A stretch of 64,000 nucleotides of DNA, from positions 1 to 64,000 of the forward strand of contig NZ_JAGTJJ010000015.1 in NCBI RefSeq assembly GCF_028435365.1. Reading direction: 5' to 3'. A program made the translations under genes and the position numbers. Below, in pieces: positions 8,307 through 18,300 of the stretch. The notes beneath the pieces were generated by a model. That model did no database searches and was not told where the DNA came from. It was given only the letters and a program-made list of their open reading frames with translations. Every line of letters starts with the position of its first letter. Within the stretch, counting starts at the first letter, position 1. The stretch is from Polyangium jinanense. GTDB taxonomy: Bacteria; Myxococcota; Polyangia; Polyangiales; Polyangiaceae.

Positions 8307-9200
8307 TTGAAGCTGTCGTCGCTCTCCGCAAACGAAAAACCCTTCATCGGTGTACGCCGCGCGGACGGGATCGTAAACGTGAATGCTGCCATCCCGGGAC
8401 TGCCGACCGACGTGGGCGCGCTCCTCCAGTCGCCCGCCTACGACGCGCAGCAGCTTGCGGACGTCGTCGAGCGAACGGCGGTGAGCTCGCTCCTCCGCGA
8501 CGACGAGGTCCGGTTTCGTCCGGTCATCCCGGCGCCGGGCAAGCTGCTCTGCCTCGGGCTCAACTATGTCGATCACGCGGCGGAGAGCGCTCACCGTGCG
8601 CCGGAGTACCCGGTCGTCTTCGGGCGTTATCCGACGAGCCTCGTCGGTCATGGGGAGCCGCTCGTGCTGCCGTCGGTCTCGACGCACTTCGATTACGAGG
8701 CCGAGCTCGGCGTCGTGATCGGAAAGACCTGCCGCAAGGTTTCTCGCGAGCAGGCGCTCGAGCACGTCGCCGGGTATACCTTGCTGAACGACGGCTCGAT
8801 TCGCGACTATCAAATGCGCACGCACCAGTGGACGATCGGAAAAAACGTCGATGCTACCGGCGCGCTCGGTCCCGAGCTCGTCACCGCCGACGAGCTGCCT
8901 GCGGGCGCAAAGGGCCTCGTGCTTCGCGGCATTCTCAACGGAACGATCATGCAGGAGGCGAACACCTCGGACATGATCTTCGGCGTCGCCGACGCAATCG
9001 CGATCCTGTCCGAAGTGATGACGCTCGAGGTCGGCGACATGATTGCGACTGGCACGCCCGGGGGCGTCGGCTTCGTGCGCAACCCTCCGGTTTTCATGAA
9101 GCCGGGAGACGTGTTCGAAGTCCAGGTCGAGCGAGTCGGTACGCTGCGCAATCACGTCGTCGCCGAAGGACCGGGGCCGTTGAAGGGATCGGCGCTCTAG
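8307..9200 (+). CDS. Fumarylacetoacetate hydrolase (FAH) family protein
   Basis: 297 residues, starting at a TTG (8307) with GGAGG six bases upstream. The fold signature is clear: LCLGLNYVDHAAE, then HFDYEAELGVVIG carrying the metal-binding acidic residues, GYTLLNDGSIRDYQ, and ATGTPGGVGF near the end. The family includes fumarylpyruvate and acylpyruvate hydrolases, 2-hydroxyhepta-2,4-diene-1,7-dioate isomerase and oxaloacetate decarboxylases, acting on diketo acids in aromatic breakdown. With a VOC protein upstream this could be the lower part of a ring-cleavage route, but the partners of a known pathway are absent. Its stop overlaps by 4 bp the stop of the convergent efflux outer-membrane gene. 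Confidence 0.9.
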   Translation: MKLSSLSANEKPFIGVRRADGIVNVNAAIPGLPTDVGALLQSPAYDAQQLADVVERTAVSSLLRDDEVRFRPVIPAPGKLLCLGLNYVDHAAESAHRAPEYPVVFGRYPTSLVGHGEPLVLPSVSTHFDYEAELGVVIGKTCRKVSREQALEHVAGYTLLNDGSIRDYQMRTHQWTIGKNVDATGALGPELVTADELPAGAKGLVLRGILNGTIMQEANTSDMIFGVADAIAILSEVMTLEVGDMIATGTPGGVGFVRNPPVFMKPGDVFEVQVERVGTLRNHVVAEGPGPLKGSAL

Positions 9201-10648
9201 GAACCGGAGCGCCACCCACCTCCGAGTGCTTGGTAGAGATTGACCACGGCCAGCCATTGCCGCTTCCTCGTCTCGATCAGCTCCATTTGCGCGTCCAGAG
9301 AATCCCGCCGGGTCAGCAGGACTTCCATATAGTCAGCTCGAGCAGATTGAAAAAGAACCGTGGAAACTTCACTCGACCGGGTGAGTGCCTCCACCTGCTG
9401 CGACTGGAGCTCATAAACTTTTTCAAGGTTTTCGATCCGCGCCAGTTGATTCACGACGTCGGTGAACGCTTGCAGGAGCGTCCTCTCGTAGTTGAACACC
9501 GCCTGAAGCTGCCGGGCGTTCGCCGAGCGATACTGGGCCTCGATCGCTTGTCGGTTCAGGAGCGGCGCCGCAAGATTCCCCGCCAGGTTGTAGATGATCG
9601 AGTCCGGCGTCACGACGAGGTGCTTGGCGTTGAAGGACCTGTAACCGACCGCGGCATCGATACTGAGCGAAGGGTAGAACTCCACCTTCGCCACCTTCAC
9701 GTCCAGCTTCGTGGCCGAAAGCTCCAGCTCGGCTTGCCTGATGTCCGGGCGGTTCTTCAGCAGATCGGAAGGAAGTCCCGACGTCACCTTCGGCAGAGGA
9801 TCCTTGAGCTTCTGAACGTTTCGGCTCACGGTCTGCGGGTAGCGACCGACCAGGAAGTTGATCCTGTTCTCGGTCTGAATTTTCTCCTGCTCGAGGCCGT
9901 AGAGGCGGCTCTTGTTCTTCAACACCTCTGCTTCGAACCTCTGAACCGCGAGCTCCGTTACCCGGGCAGCCTGCTTCTCGAGCTTGATGATCTCCAGCGC
10001 GTCCCCCAGGATTTCGACGTTCCGTTTCATGACGTCGAGTTGGCTGTCGATGGCGACCAGCTCGAAATAAGATCTGGCGATTTCGGCGACGATCTGCGTC
10101 ACCATGAAATTCCGGCCTTCGATGGTCGCGAGGTAGCGGAGGTCGGCCGATTTCGTGGCGTTCCGCAGTTTCCCCCAGACGTCGACCTCCCACGAGCCCC
10201 ATAGTCCGAACGTGAAGTCCCCCAGATTCTGCGGCAATCCGTGGCTTTCGTCGCTGACGCCCTGGCTCGTGTTTTTTCCCACTCTTTCGACGCCGACACC
10301 AGCCCCGACGCCGACCTTCGGGAGGTAATCGCCTTGCCTCGCCGACACTTCATTGCGGGCGATGATGATCTCTTGCAGCTGGATGTTCAGCTCCTGGTTT
10401 TTCTTGAGCGCCGTTTCGATGAGCGCCCGGAGCTCGGCGTCGTCGAAGAATTCACGCCACACCGTCTGCGTCGCTCTCGCGGGCGGAGGCGATGCGTTCG
10501 AGGTGTTGCTCGAACGCCCGAAGCTCTGCGGAATCGCCTTGCTCGGCTCCCTGGGCTCGTTTCCTTCCAGAGAAGGGATGCAGCCCGTCGCGAAGAAGCA
10601 GATGCACGCCAGCGTGGCGACCGACGGTGACAACCCTTTCCTAGACAT
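9197..10648 (-). CDS. Efflux outer-membrane lipoprotein, NodT/OprM family
   Basis: 483 residues with signal peptide and lipobox FFATGC, so a lipid-anchored TolC-like channel. Two OEP repeats are visible, each with long coiled-coil helices (for example ELNIQLQEIIIARNEVSARQ and AIEAQYRSANARQLQAVFNY). Known members form trimers that span the outer membrane and periplasm and dock onto an RND pump through an adaptor. It is the last gene of a three-gene minus-strand operon: it overlaps the pump gene by 8 bp, and the adaptor lies upstream. Exported substrates cannot be told from the sequence. Confidence 0.93.
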   Translation of the reverse strand: MSRKGLSPSVATLACICFFATGCIPSLEGNEPREPSKAIPQSFGRSSNTSNASPPPARATQTVWREFFDDAELRALIETALKKNQELNIQLQEIIIARNEVSARQGDYLPKVGVGAGVGVERVGKNTSQGVSDESHGLPQNLGDFTFGLWGSWEVDVWGKLRNATKSADLRYLATIEGRNFMVTQIVAEIARSYFELVAIDSQLDVMKRNVEILGDALEIIKLEKQAARVTELAVQRFEAEVLKNKSRLYGLEQEKIQTENRINFLVGRYPQTVSRNVQKLKDPLPKVTSGLPSDLLKNRPDIRQAELELSATKLDVKVAKVEFYPSLSIDAAVGYRSFNAKHLVVTPDSIIYNLAGNLAAPLLNRQAIEAQYRSANARQLQAVFNYERTLLQAFTDVVNQLARIENLEKVYELQSQQVEALTRSSEVSTVLFQSARADYMEVLLTRRDSLDAQMELIETRKRQWLAVVNLYQALGGGWRSGS

Positions 10649-13600
10649 AGTGGCTCACATTCTCGGTCAAGGGTTCGTCTTCTTCGGCCTGGATCAGACT
10701 CCTACGTTCCGCGAGTGTCCCGAAGATGAAGTAGAGACCCGGCACGATGACCACGCCGAATACGGTGCCGAAGAGCATTCCACCGAGCGCCGACGCGCCG
10801 ATGGTGCGGTTGCCGATGGCGCCCGGCCCCGTCGCGATGACGAGGGGAATCAGGCCCGCGATGAAGGCAAAGGATGTCATCAAGATGGGGCGGAAGCGTG
10901 CCTTCGCTCCCTGAATGGCCGCCTCCATCACCGACGCTCCCTTGTGGTGTGCCTGGACGGCAAACTCGACGATGAGGACTGCGTTCTTGCCGAGGAGGCC
11001 CACCAGCATGACGAGCCCAACTTGAGCGTAAATATCGTTCGCCAGGCCGAGGAGCTTCAGCATCAGGAAGGAGCCAAACACGCCGACGGGTAACGAGCAG
11101 ATGACCGCGAGCGGGAGGAGGAAGCTCTCGTATTGGGCAGCGAGCACCAGGTACAGGAATGCGAGAACGACCAGGAAGATGTAGACGGCCTCGTTCCCAC
11201 GCTTCGCCTCGTCGTAGGAGAGGCCTTCCCACGCGATGTCGTAGCCGCGTGGCAACGTCTTCGCGGCGACCTCACGGACGGCCGCAATCGCATCTCCGCT
11301 CGTGTACCCCTTTGCCGGGCCGCCGCGGATCGCCGCGGAGTTGTACATGTTGAACCGCGTGATCTCGTTTGGTCCCTGCGTCTTCTTCAGCTTCATGAAC
11401 GCCGAGTACGGCACCATCTCTCCCTTGTCGTTCTTGACGTACAAGCTCATGACGTCCGAGGGGAATCGCCGGTATTCCGGCGCCGCCTGGGTGTACACCT
11501 TGAAGAAGTTGCCGAAGCGGATGAAGCCCTGCTCGTAGGTGCTGCCGATGAGGATGTTGAGGTTATCCATGGCGTTCTTGATCGAGACGCCCTTTTGCAT
11601 CGCCAGCTCGTTGTCGATCTCCAGCTCGTACTGCGGATAGTTCGCTGCGAAGAAGCTGAATAGCCCGGTCAGCTCCTTCCGCTTTCCGAGGTTATCCATG
11701 AATTCTTTCTGGACACGATCGAAATCCTGGTAATCCGTCTCGTTGTTCTTGTCCAAGAGGCGGAGCGAGAAGCCGCTCGCGGCGCCGTAGCCCGGGACGG
11801 CCGGCGGCTCGAAGAATTCGACGATCGCGCCGATGTCCTTCGCCTTCTGCTCCAGCTCTTCGATGATCTGGGTGACGGTGCGCGTGCGCTCGGACCACGG
11901 CTTGAGGTTGATGAGGCAGGTGCCCGCGTTCGAGCCGCGTCCCTCGGTCAGGATCTCGTAGCCGGCGAGGGAGGAGACCGAGGCGACGCCGTCCACGCTC
12001 TTTGCAATGACCTGCAGCTCTCGCGAGACGTCATTCGTTCGCTCGAGGGTCGTGCCCGGGGGCGTCTGGATGATCGCGTAGATCTGCCCCTGGTCCTCGT
12101 TGGGCACGAATCCGGCAGGAAGGACCCGGCTGAGCTGCAGGACACCAAAGCCGAAAGCGAACAGGATGCCAAAGGTGACGACCCTTCGATGGACCACCTT
12201 CCGGAGGAAGCGGACGTAGACGTTGGTCCCGGCATCGAAGGTGCGATTGAACGCATCGAGGAAGATGCCAATCGACGTCCGCTTCTTCGGATGACCGTGC
12301 GTATTTTTCAGGATCATCGCGCAGAGGACGGGCGTCAGGGTCAGCGCGACGATGCCGGAGAGCACGATGGATGAGGCCATCGTGATCGCGAATTGACGGT
12401 AGAAGATGCCCACCGGTCCGGTCATGAAGGCCACGGGCACGAAGACCGCGGTCATCATCAGGGTGATCGCGATGACGGCGCCACTGATCTCGCCGAGGAC
12501 CTTCTTGACGGCGCTGTACGGCGACAAACCCTCCTCTGCCATCTTCACGTGGACCGCCTCGACAACGACGATCGCGTCGTCGACGACGACGCCGATCGCG
12601 AGGACGAGCGCGAAGAGCGTGATCAGGTTGATGCTGATCCCGAACATCTGCATGAAGACGAAGGCGCCGATGAGCGAGACGGGAACGGCCAAGGTCGGGA
12701 TCAGCGTCGAGCGCCAATCACCGAGGAAGACGAACACGACGAGCGATACGAGGATGAAAGCCTCGGCGAGCGTGTGGAGGACCTTCTCCATCGACGCATC
12801 GAGGAAGCTCGAGACGTCATAGTTGATCTCGTAGTTCATCCCGGCAGGGAACGAGGTCTTCTTGAGCTCCGCAAGCTTCTCCTTGACGTTTTCGATGACC
12901 TCGCTCGCATTGCTCCCGTAGGTCTGCTTCAGCACGATCGCTGCGGAAGGGTGACCGTCGAGATTGGAATAGATATCGAAAAACTCGCTCCCGAGCTCGA
13001 CCCTCGCAATGTCTTTGAGGCGGAGCTGTTCGCCGTTTTCATTCGCCCGGATGATGATCTTCTCGTATTGCTCGGGCTTGTTGAACCTGCCCTCGTAGAC
13101 GAGAACGTATTCGAGCGACTGCGCCTTCACGCCGGTGGCCTGCCCGAGACGTCCTGGCGACCCGATCACGCTTTGCTCGCTGATCGCCTTCATCACGTCC
13201 TCGGTCGAGACGTTGTACGCCCGCATCTTGTCCGGATTGAGCCAGACGCGCATGGCATACTGCCGTGAGCCGAGGATTCGGGTCTGCGCGATCCCGTCGA
13301 CCCGGCTCAGCTCGGGGAGGAGGTTCGCATTGGCAAAGTTGTAGAGAAACTTTTCATCGGCCGTCTTCTCCTCGCTATAGAGGTTCACGTACATGAGCAT
13401 GCTGGGCTGCACGCGATTCATGACGACGCCTTCCAGCTGAACGAGCGTCGGAAGTCGGCTGATGACCTGATCGATCCGGTTTTTGACGTTGACGACGGCC
13501 TCGTTCGGGTCGGCGTCCAGCTTGAATACGACCTGGATCGTCGCCTCGCCGGCGCTCGTGGAGTCGGAGATCATGTACATCATGCCCGGAACGCCATTGA

Positions 13601-13811
13601 TGGCGCGCTCCAGGGTGATGATCGAGGACTGGACCAGGACGTCCGCGCTCGCTCCCGGGAACGTGAGCGAGACCATGACACGAGGCGGCGAGATCTCGGG
13701 AAACTGCGAGACCGGGCGCGATCGCATGGCGAGTATGCCCAGGAACACGAGCACGATCGACAGGACCATCGCCATGACCGGGCGATGGATGAACTTGGAA
13801 GTCATGCTCAT
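10641..13811 (-). CDS. RND multidrug efflux pump subunit, HAE1 (AcrB/MexB) type
   Basis: 1056 residues, typical for AcrB-like pumps. The first transmembrane helix is followed by FPEISPPRVMV, the porter region typical of hydrophobe/amphiphile exporters. The proton-relay Asp pair is present in TM4 (Asp411-Asp412 in IGVVVDDAIVVVEAV), and a Lys in TM10 (LVGLLGKNAVLIVEF) completes the relay. It would use the proton gradient to expel amphiphilic compounds from the inner membrane and periplasm. It overlaps the adaptor gene (ATGA overlap at 13808-13811) and the outer-membrane factor gene (8 bp), so the three are translationally coupled. Confidence 0.95.
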   Translation of the reverse strand: MSMTSKFIHRPVMAMVLSIVLVFLGILAMRSRPVSQFPEISPPRVMVSLTFPGASADVLVQSSIITLERAINGVPGMMYMISDSTSAGEATIQVVFKLDADPNEAVVNVKNRIDQVISRLPTLVQLEGVVMNRVQPSMLMYVNLYSEEKTADEKFLYNFANANLLPELSRVDGIAQTRILGSRQYAMRVWLNPDKMRAYNVSTEDVMKAISEQSVIGSPGRLGQATGVKAQSLEYVLVYEGRFNKPEQYEKIIIRANENGEQLRLKDIARVELGSEFFDIYSNLDGHPSAAIVLKQTYGSNASEVIENVKEKLAELKKTSFPAGMNYEINYDVSSFLDASMEKVLHTLAEAFILVSLVVFVFLGDWRSTLIPTLAVPVSLIGAFVFMQMFGISINLITLFALVLAIGVVVDDAIVVVEAVHVKMAEEGLSPYSAVKKVLGEISGAVIAITLMMTAVFVPVAFMTGPVGIFYRQFAITMASSIVLSGIVALTLTPVLCAMILKNTHGHPKKRTSIGIFLDAFNRTFDAGTNVYVRFLRKVVHRRVVTFGILFAFGFGVLQLSRVLPAGFVPNEDQGQIYAIIQTPPGTTLERTNDVSRELQVIAKSVDGVASVSSLAGYEILTEGRGSNAGTCLINLKPWSERTRTVTQIIEELEQKAKDIGAIVEFFEPPAVPGYGAASGFSLRLLDKNNETDYQDFDRVQKEFMDNLGKRKELTGLFSFFAANYPQYELEIDNELAMQKGVSIKNAMDNLNILIGSTYEQGFIRFGNFFKVYTQAAPEYRRFPSDVMSLYVKNDKGEMVPYSAFMKLKKTQGPNEITRFNMYNSAAIRGGPAKGYTSGDAIAAVREVAAKTLPRGYDIAWEGLSYDEAKRGNEAVYIFLVVLAFLYLVLAAQYESFLLPLAVICSLPVGVFGSFLMLKLLGLANDIYAQVGLVMLVGLLGKNAVLIVEFAVQAHHKGASVMEAAIQGAKARFRPILMTSFAFIAGLIPLVIATGPGAIGNRTIGASALGGMLFGTVFGVVIVPGLYFIFGTLAERRSLIQAEEDEPLTENVSHYV

Positions 13812-14890
13812 TCCGCAGGCACCTCCAAATGCGCGAACACGTCGGAAGGTTCCTTGTAATCGACCTCGATCTTGGCGCCGTCCCTGACCTTGCGCAGGCC
13901 TTCCACGAGGATCTTGTCGTGTTCTTCGAGGCCGCTCGCGACCGCGAAGACATGCGGCATCTCCGCGGCGATGGTGATGGGGCGCGAGTGGACGACGTTC
14001 TTTTCGTCGATGACGAAGACGAACTTCTTGTCCAGCACGTCGAAGGTCGCCTTCTGCGGAATGAGCAAGGCGTTCTTGAGCGGCACCTCCATCAAGATCT
14101 TCCCCGTCTCGCCGTGCCTCAGCAGCCCCTTGGGATTGGGAAACGTGGCCCTGAACGCGAGATTGCCGGTCTCGTTGTTGAAATCGGCCTCGATCGTTTC
14201 CACCGTGCCGGGTTGATCGAAGAGTTCGCCATCCGCCATCTGGAGTTTCACCGTGGTGGTCTTCTGATCTCCCGGCTGAGATTCGTATTTGAGGTACTCC
14301 ACCTCGCTGACGTTGAAGTACACCCAGACCTTGCTGTTGTCGGAGAGCGTCGTGAGCAGGTCCCCCTCGTCGACCAGGCTGCCCATCCGCACCTGAAAGC
14401 GCCCCACGAGGCCGTCGAACGGCGCCCGTATCTCGGTCATCGATTTGTGCGTCGCCGCGAGTGCCACTTCGGCCTTCGCCTTGCTGAATTTCGCCTTGGC
14501 CAGGGCGAGTTCGTTGGGGGACACGACGTTCTTGTCGGCGAGGAGTTTCGTATTTTTGAGCTCGATCTCCGAGAGTTGCGCTTCCGCGTTGGCCTTCTGC
14601 ACCTCGGCCTGGTAAATCATGGGCATGATTTGAAACATCTTCGCGCCCTTCGCGACCTGATGGCCTTCGTCAATGAAGGTCCCTTGCAGGTAGCCCTTTT
14701 CGAGGGCACGCAGCTCGATGTGCTGGATCGCGCGGATTTGTGCGACGTAGTCCCTGGTGAGCTCGGTGTCCTTCCGAAGAGGACTCGTCACGAGAAACTT
14801 ACCTTGCTCCAGGGGTTCTTGATGTTCGTGGTGGCACCCCACCACCGAAAAGGCGGCTAGCAAGATGAAGAGGGTGGGGGATCGGTTCAT
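13808..14890 (-). CDS. RND efflux periplasmic adaptor (membrane fusion protein)
   Basis: 360 residues with a lipoprotein signal (LLAAFSVVGC). After the N-terminal strand region come the lipoyl half (GTFIDEGHQVAKGAKMFQI), a short helical hairpin, the second lipoyl half (IRAPFDGLVGRFQVRMGSLV), a beta-barrel and a membrane-proximal domain. This is the HlyD/AcrA layout. It bridges the pump and the outer-membrane channel. First gene of the efflux operon. The 494-bp gap upstream holds the promoter, including an AT-rich stretch with a 12-bp palindrome, but no regulator gene sits next to it. Confidence 0.93.
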   Translation of the reverse strand: MNRSPTLFILLAAFSVVGCHHEHQEPLEQGKFLVTSPLRKDTELTRDYVAQIRAIQHIELRALEKGYLQGTFIDEGHQVAKGAKMFQIMPMIYQAEVQKANAEAQLSEIELKNTKLLADKNVVSPNELALAKAKFSKAKAEVALAATHKSMTEIRAPFDGLVGRFQVRMGSLVDEGDLLTTLSDNSKVWVYFNVSEVEYLKYESQPGDQKTTTVKLQMADGELFDQPGTVETIEADFNNETGNLAFRATFPNPKGLLRHGETGKILMEVPLKNALLIPQKATFDVLDKKFVFVIDEKNVVHSRPITIAAEMPHVFAVASGLEEHDKILVEGLRKVRDGAKIEVDYKEPSDVFAHLEVPAE

Positions 14891-15384
14891 CGCAGATGAG
14901 TCGGCATGACGGTCCCCGCGGTTCCATCCAAGCGTGAAAAAAGTTTCTTATGTATCCGTTTACAGCAAATTTGCTCTTCCGAAAAAATGTAACTTGAGCC
15001 ACACAGAGAAGGGATCCTTTCGGCTCTCGTTTTGACACCGATGCTCGGTTCATGCCGGTCCAGGTCTCCTCCCTGCCTGGGACCGTTTGTCCTGGACGCC
15101 GGGGCGCGCGGTCGAGGCACGAATGAAGTGAGCGTGCAATAAAAGACGAGCGAATGCATTTCGCGCGGTATCCGGCGGCGCGGCCTCCCTGCCCCGCTTC
15201 CGCGCGCCCCCCACCTCCGCGCACACATCCACCTCCGCACACGCTCCGACACCACGCGTCAGGGGCGGTCGGTCGTTTTCGTGCCGCAGTTCGCCAAAAG
15301 ATTGGCCTCCAAACGATCAACGGCGATGCTGGGGTGCTCGCTCTTTCCGCCCCGCCGTATCGGCGAGGCACATCGGAGGAACGT
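14891..15384. other. Divergent intergenic region between efflux operon and surface-lipoprotein gene
   Basis: 494 bp. The half next to the efflux operon (about 14930-15000) is markedly AT-richer than anything nearby and includes a 12-bp palindrome (listed separately). The half nearer 15385 is GC-rich, with a Pro-coding-like low-complexity run around 15180-15240. No gene is convincing in any frame: the open frames here are short or Arg/Pro-rich. No hairpin element of the dispersed family is present. Confidence 0.5.
14964..14975. promoter_or_regulatory. AT-rich 12-bp palindrome upstream of the efflux operon
   Basis: agcaaatttgct is a perfect palindrome 74 bp before the adaptor ATG, inside the only AT-rich patch of the region. 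Position and symmetry suit an operator for a TetR- or MarR-like repressor of the pump operon. No such regulator gene is adjacent, so the assignment is positional only. Confidence 0.35.
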
Positions 15385-18300
15385 ATGCAACCGTATCTTG
15401 CCGCATTCCCGACACGATCTGCCATCGATATGAAATCTGGCGTCGCCCGCATCCTCGGCGCCCTCGCGCTCGGTGGACTCCTCGGCGCGCTCCCGGCTTG
15501 TAGCTCGGGCCCGCCCGCCTCCGCGTCACCGCCCACCGCGCCCGCGCGCGCCTCCGCCCCCGTGGACCTCGACTCCATCGTCCGCGCCGTGCGCCTCGCT
15601 TATCGGGCCTCCGGCGACCACTTCGTGGGGGGCGGCCAGGCTTATGAGGTCGTGTATCACGCGGGCGCGTTCGACGTCACGCCCCGGCCCGACGATCGCA
15701 GCTCGGCGTCCGCAGCACGATTCCGCACGGTGGACATCACGCGTGGCGGGGCGCACCTCGATGGCGCGCCGAGCCCGCGCGTCGCCGCGGACGGCCACCT
15801 CTCCATCGCCCGGGGCGCGGTGGAGGAGCACCTGCGCAATGCGGAAGGCGGCGTCGAGCTCTCGTACTCCTTCGGCGAGCGGCCGACTGGCGCGGGGGAT
15901 CTCGTCGTCCGGATCGAGGTCTCGGGCATGGCGCCCTCCGGCGAGACCTCCTCGGGCCACCATTTCGTGGATCCGGGGACGAACCTCGGCGTGAGGTTTG
16001 GCAAGGCCACCTGGATCGACGCGCGGGGAGTGAAGACCGACGTGCCCGCGCGGGTCGCGAGCGGATCCATCGAGCTCACCGTGCCTGCGGGCGCAATCGA
16101 TGCGTCGGCGTATCCCGCGGTGCTCGACCCGATCATTTCGCCCGAGGTGGGAATGGATGCGCCGCTCGTCGTCCAGCCGGCCAGCCTGCAGGAGGAGCCG
16201 GCGATCGCGTATGGCGGCGGGCAATACCTCGTGGCCTGGCGGGATCGACGCTCGTACATCGACAACATCTATGCCACGCGCGTGCAGCCGGACGGCACGG
16301 CGCTCGACGCGTACGGCATCCATATCGCGGAGGGCATCACCCCGGCCGTGGCCTCCGACGGCCAGGACTTCCTGGTCACGTACAAATCCTCGAACAACAT
16401 CTACGCCACGCGCGTGACCAGCGCCGGCCAGGTGGACGGGGGCGAAATCACGATCAGCGCGGGACTCCGATCGGAGTCGAACCCGGACGTCGCCTTCGAC
16501 GGGACGAACTACGTGCTCGTCTGGGACGACACGCGCAACCACCCGAACAACGTCTTCACCGACGTATACCGCGCCCGCTTGACCCCGGCGGGCGTGCTGC
16601 TCGACCCGAACGGCGTGCTCACGGCCACCGAGGTCGTGAATTACTCGGCGGGCGGGCACAAGCCCGCCATCGCTTCGAATGGCCAGGGCTCGCTCATCGT
16701 CTGGCACGACGGCAGGGTCTTCGGCAAGCGCATCGATCCGCAGGGCAACCAGCTCGACACCACGCCCTTCCACGTGAGCCCAGAGCTCGTGGGCGATGAC
16801 CGCGACGACGGCGCGGCGATCGCTTTCCTCGACGGGGCCTACATGGTGGTTTGGGGGCGCGGCGTCGGCTATCCCCAATCGGTGGTCGCAGCCCGCGTGG
16901 ACCCGAATGGCACGGTGCTCGATCCCGCAGGGGTCGTCGTCACGCAGACGGCCGATCCGGATACGTATTTCACCGATGTCGACGTGGGCTCCGACGGGCA
17001 GGACGCGGTGGTGCTCTTCACGCGGGGCATTCACGAGCAGAGCTGGGGCACGTATCGCGTGCGCCTCGATTCGCAGGCCGCGGTGCTCGACGCGACGCCC
17101 GTGGCGCTCGCCCCGAACAGCCAGGGCCACGCGATCACCGTGGCCCCCGCGCCGTCGCTCGCGGTGTATTCGGACGACAGCACCTCGGACGAGGCCGCGC
17201 AGGATACGTTCCTGGCCGGCACGCGCCTCGCGCCGGGCGGCGCCGCCCTCGATACGCCGGGGATCTTGCTATCGAAAAGCGCCAATGCGCAATTCTCCCC
17301 CGCCGCCTCGTTCGACGGGACGAACTTCCTCGTGGTCTGGGCCGATCACCGCAGTTACGATGCGTCGAACGCCTTCCTGGACATCTGGGGCGCGCGCGTG
17401 AGCCCCGCCGGCGTCCTCCTCGACCCGAGCGGGATCCCGATCCGTGCCGGGGGGCGCTGGGATTTCGCCCCGCGGGTCGTCTTCGACGGGACGAACCACG
17501 TGATCGCCGCGTGGAGGACCGGCAGCCTGCCGCTCGAAGGCGATCCGGGCTATGACGCGGAGATCGTGCGGGTGAGCCCCGCGGGCACGGTGCTGGGCGT
17601 CACCGCCTTTCCGGGGGAGATCGGGACGTCAAGCAACGAGCCCATCGCGATCGCTTCGAACGGCGCGGAGACGCTCCTCGTGAACGACCATTTCGACGGC
17701 GTCCAGATCGCGCGCGTGAACACGGCGGGGACGCTCGCCGCGCCGCCGACGATGGCCGTCGAGATCTTCGATAACTGGTTCGGCCTCCAGACCGCGGTCT
17801 CGCACGGCGGCGCCGGCTACCTCCTGGCGTTCCGGGACAAGTCGAACGGCAATGACCTCATGGCATCGCGGCTCGACGCGATGGGTAATCTCCTCGATCC
17901 GAGCTTCCTGCAGATCTCGGATCCGAGCATCCTCGTCGGACGGCCGGCGATCGCGTCGAACGACACGATGCACCTCCTCGTCTGGCCCGAGCCGACCCTC
18001 CAGGGCCCCCCCGGCTCCACCCTGCGCGCGGCGCGCGTGGACGCGAATGGAATGGTACTGGATCCCGGCGGCTTCGAGCTCGCCGTCGTGCCGGGCCTGC
18101 CATACGACTCGCCCTGCGCGTCCTTCTTCGTGACCGATTATTACGGCCCCTGCCCTGCCGTCGCGTACGACGGCAAGAACTTCGTGGTCGTCTGGCGGTC
18201 ACCGCCGTCGGACGCGTCGGCCGAGAACCCCGTGAATCTCGTCGGGGCGCGGGTGGCGACGGACGGCACCATCCTCGAGACGTTCCCGGTCTCGTCCGAG

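Noticed and set aside
7634..10204. 856-residue plus-strand open frame
   Set aside because: It crosses the deacetylase, FAH and efflux genes in the wrong frame or strand; composition is Arg/Ser/Pro-rich and matches no family.
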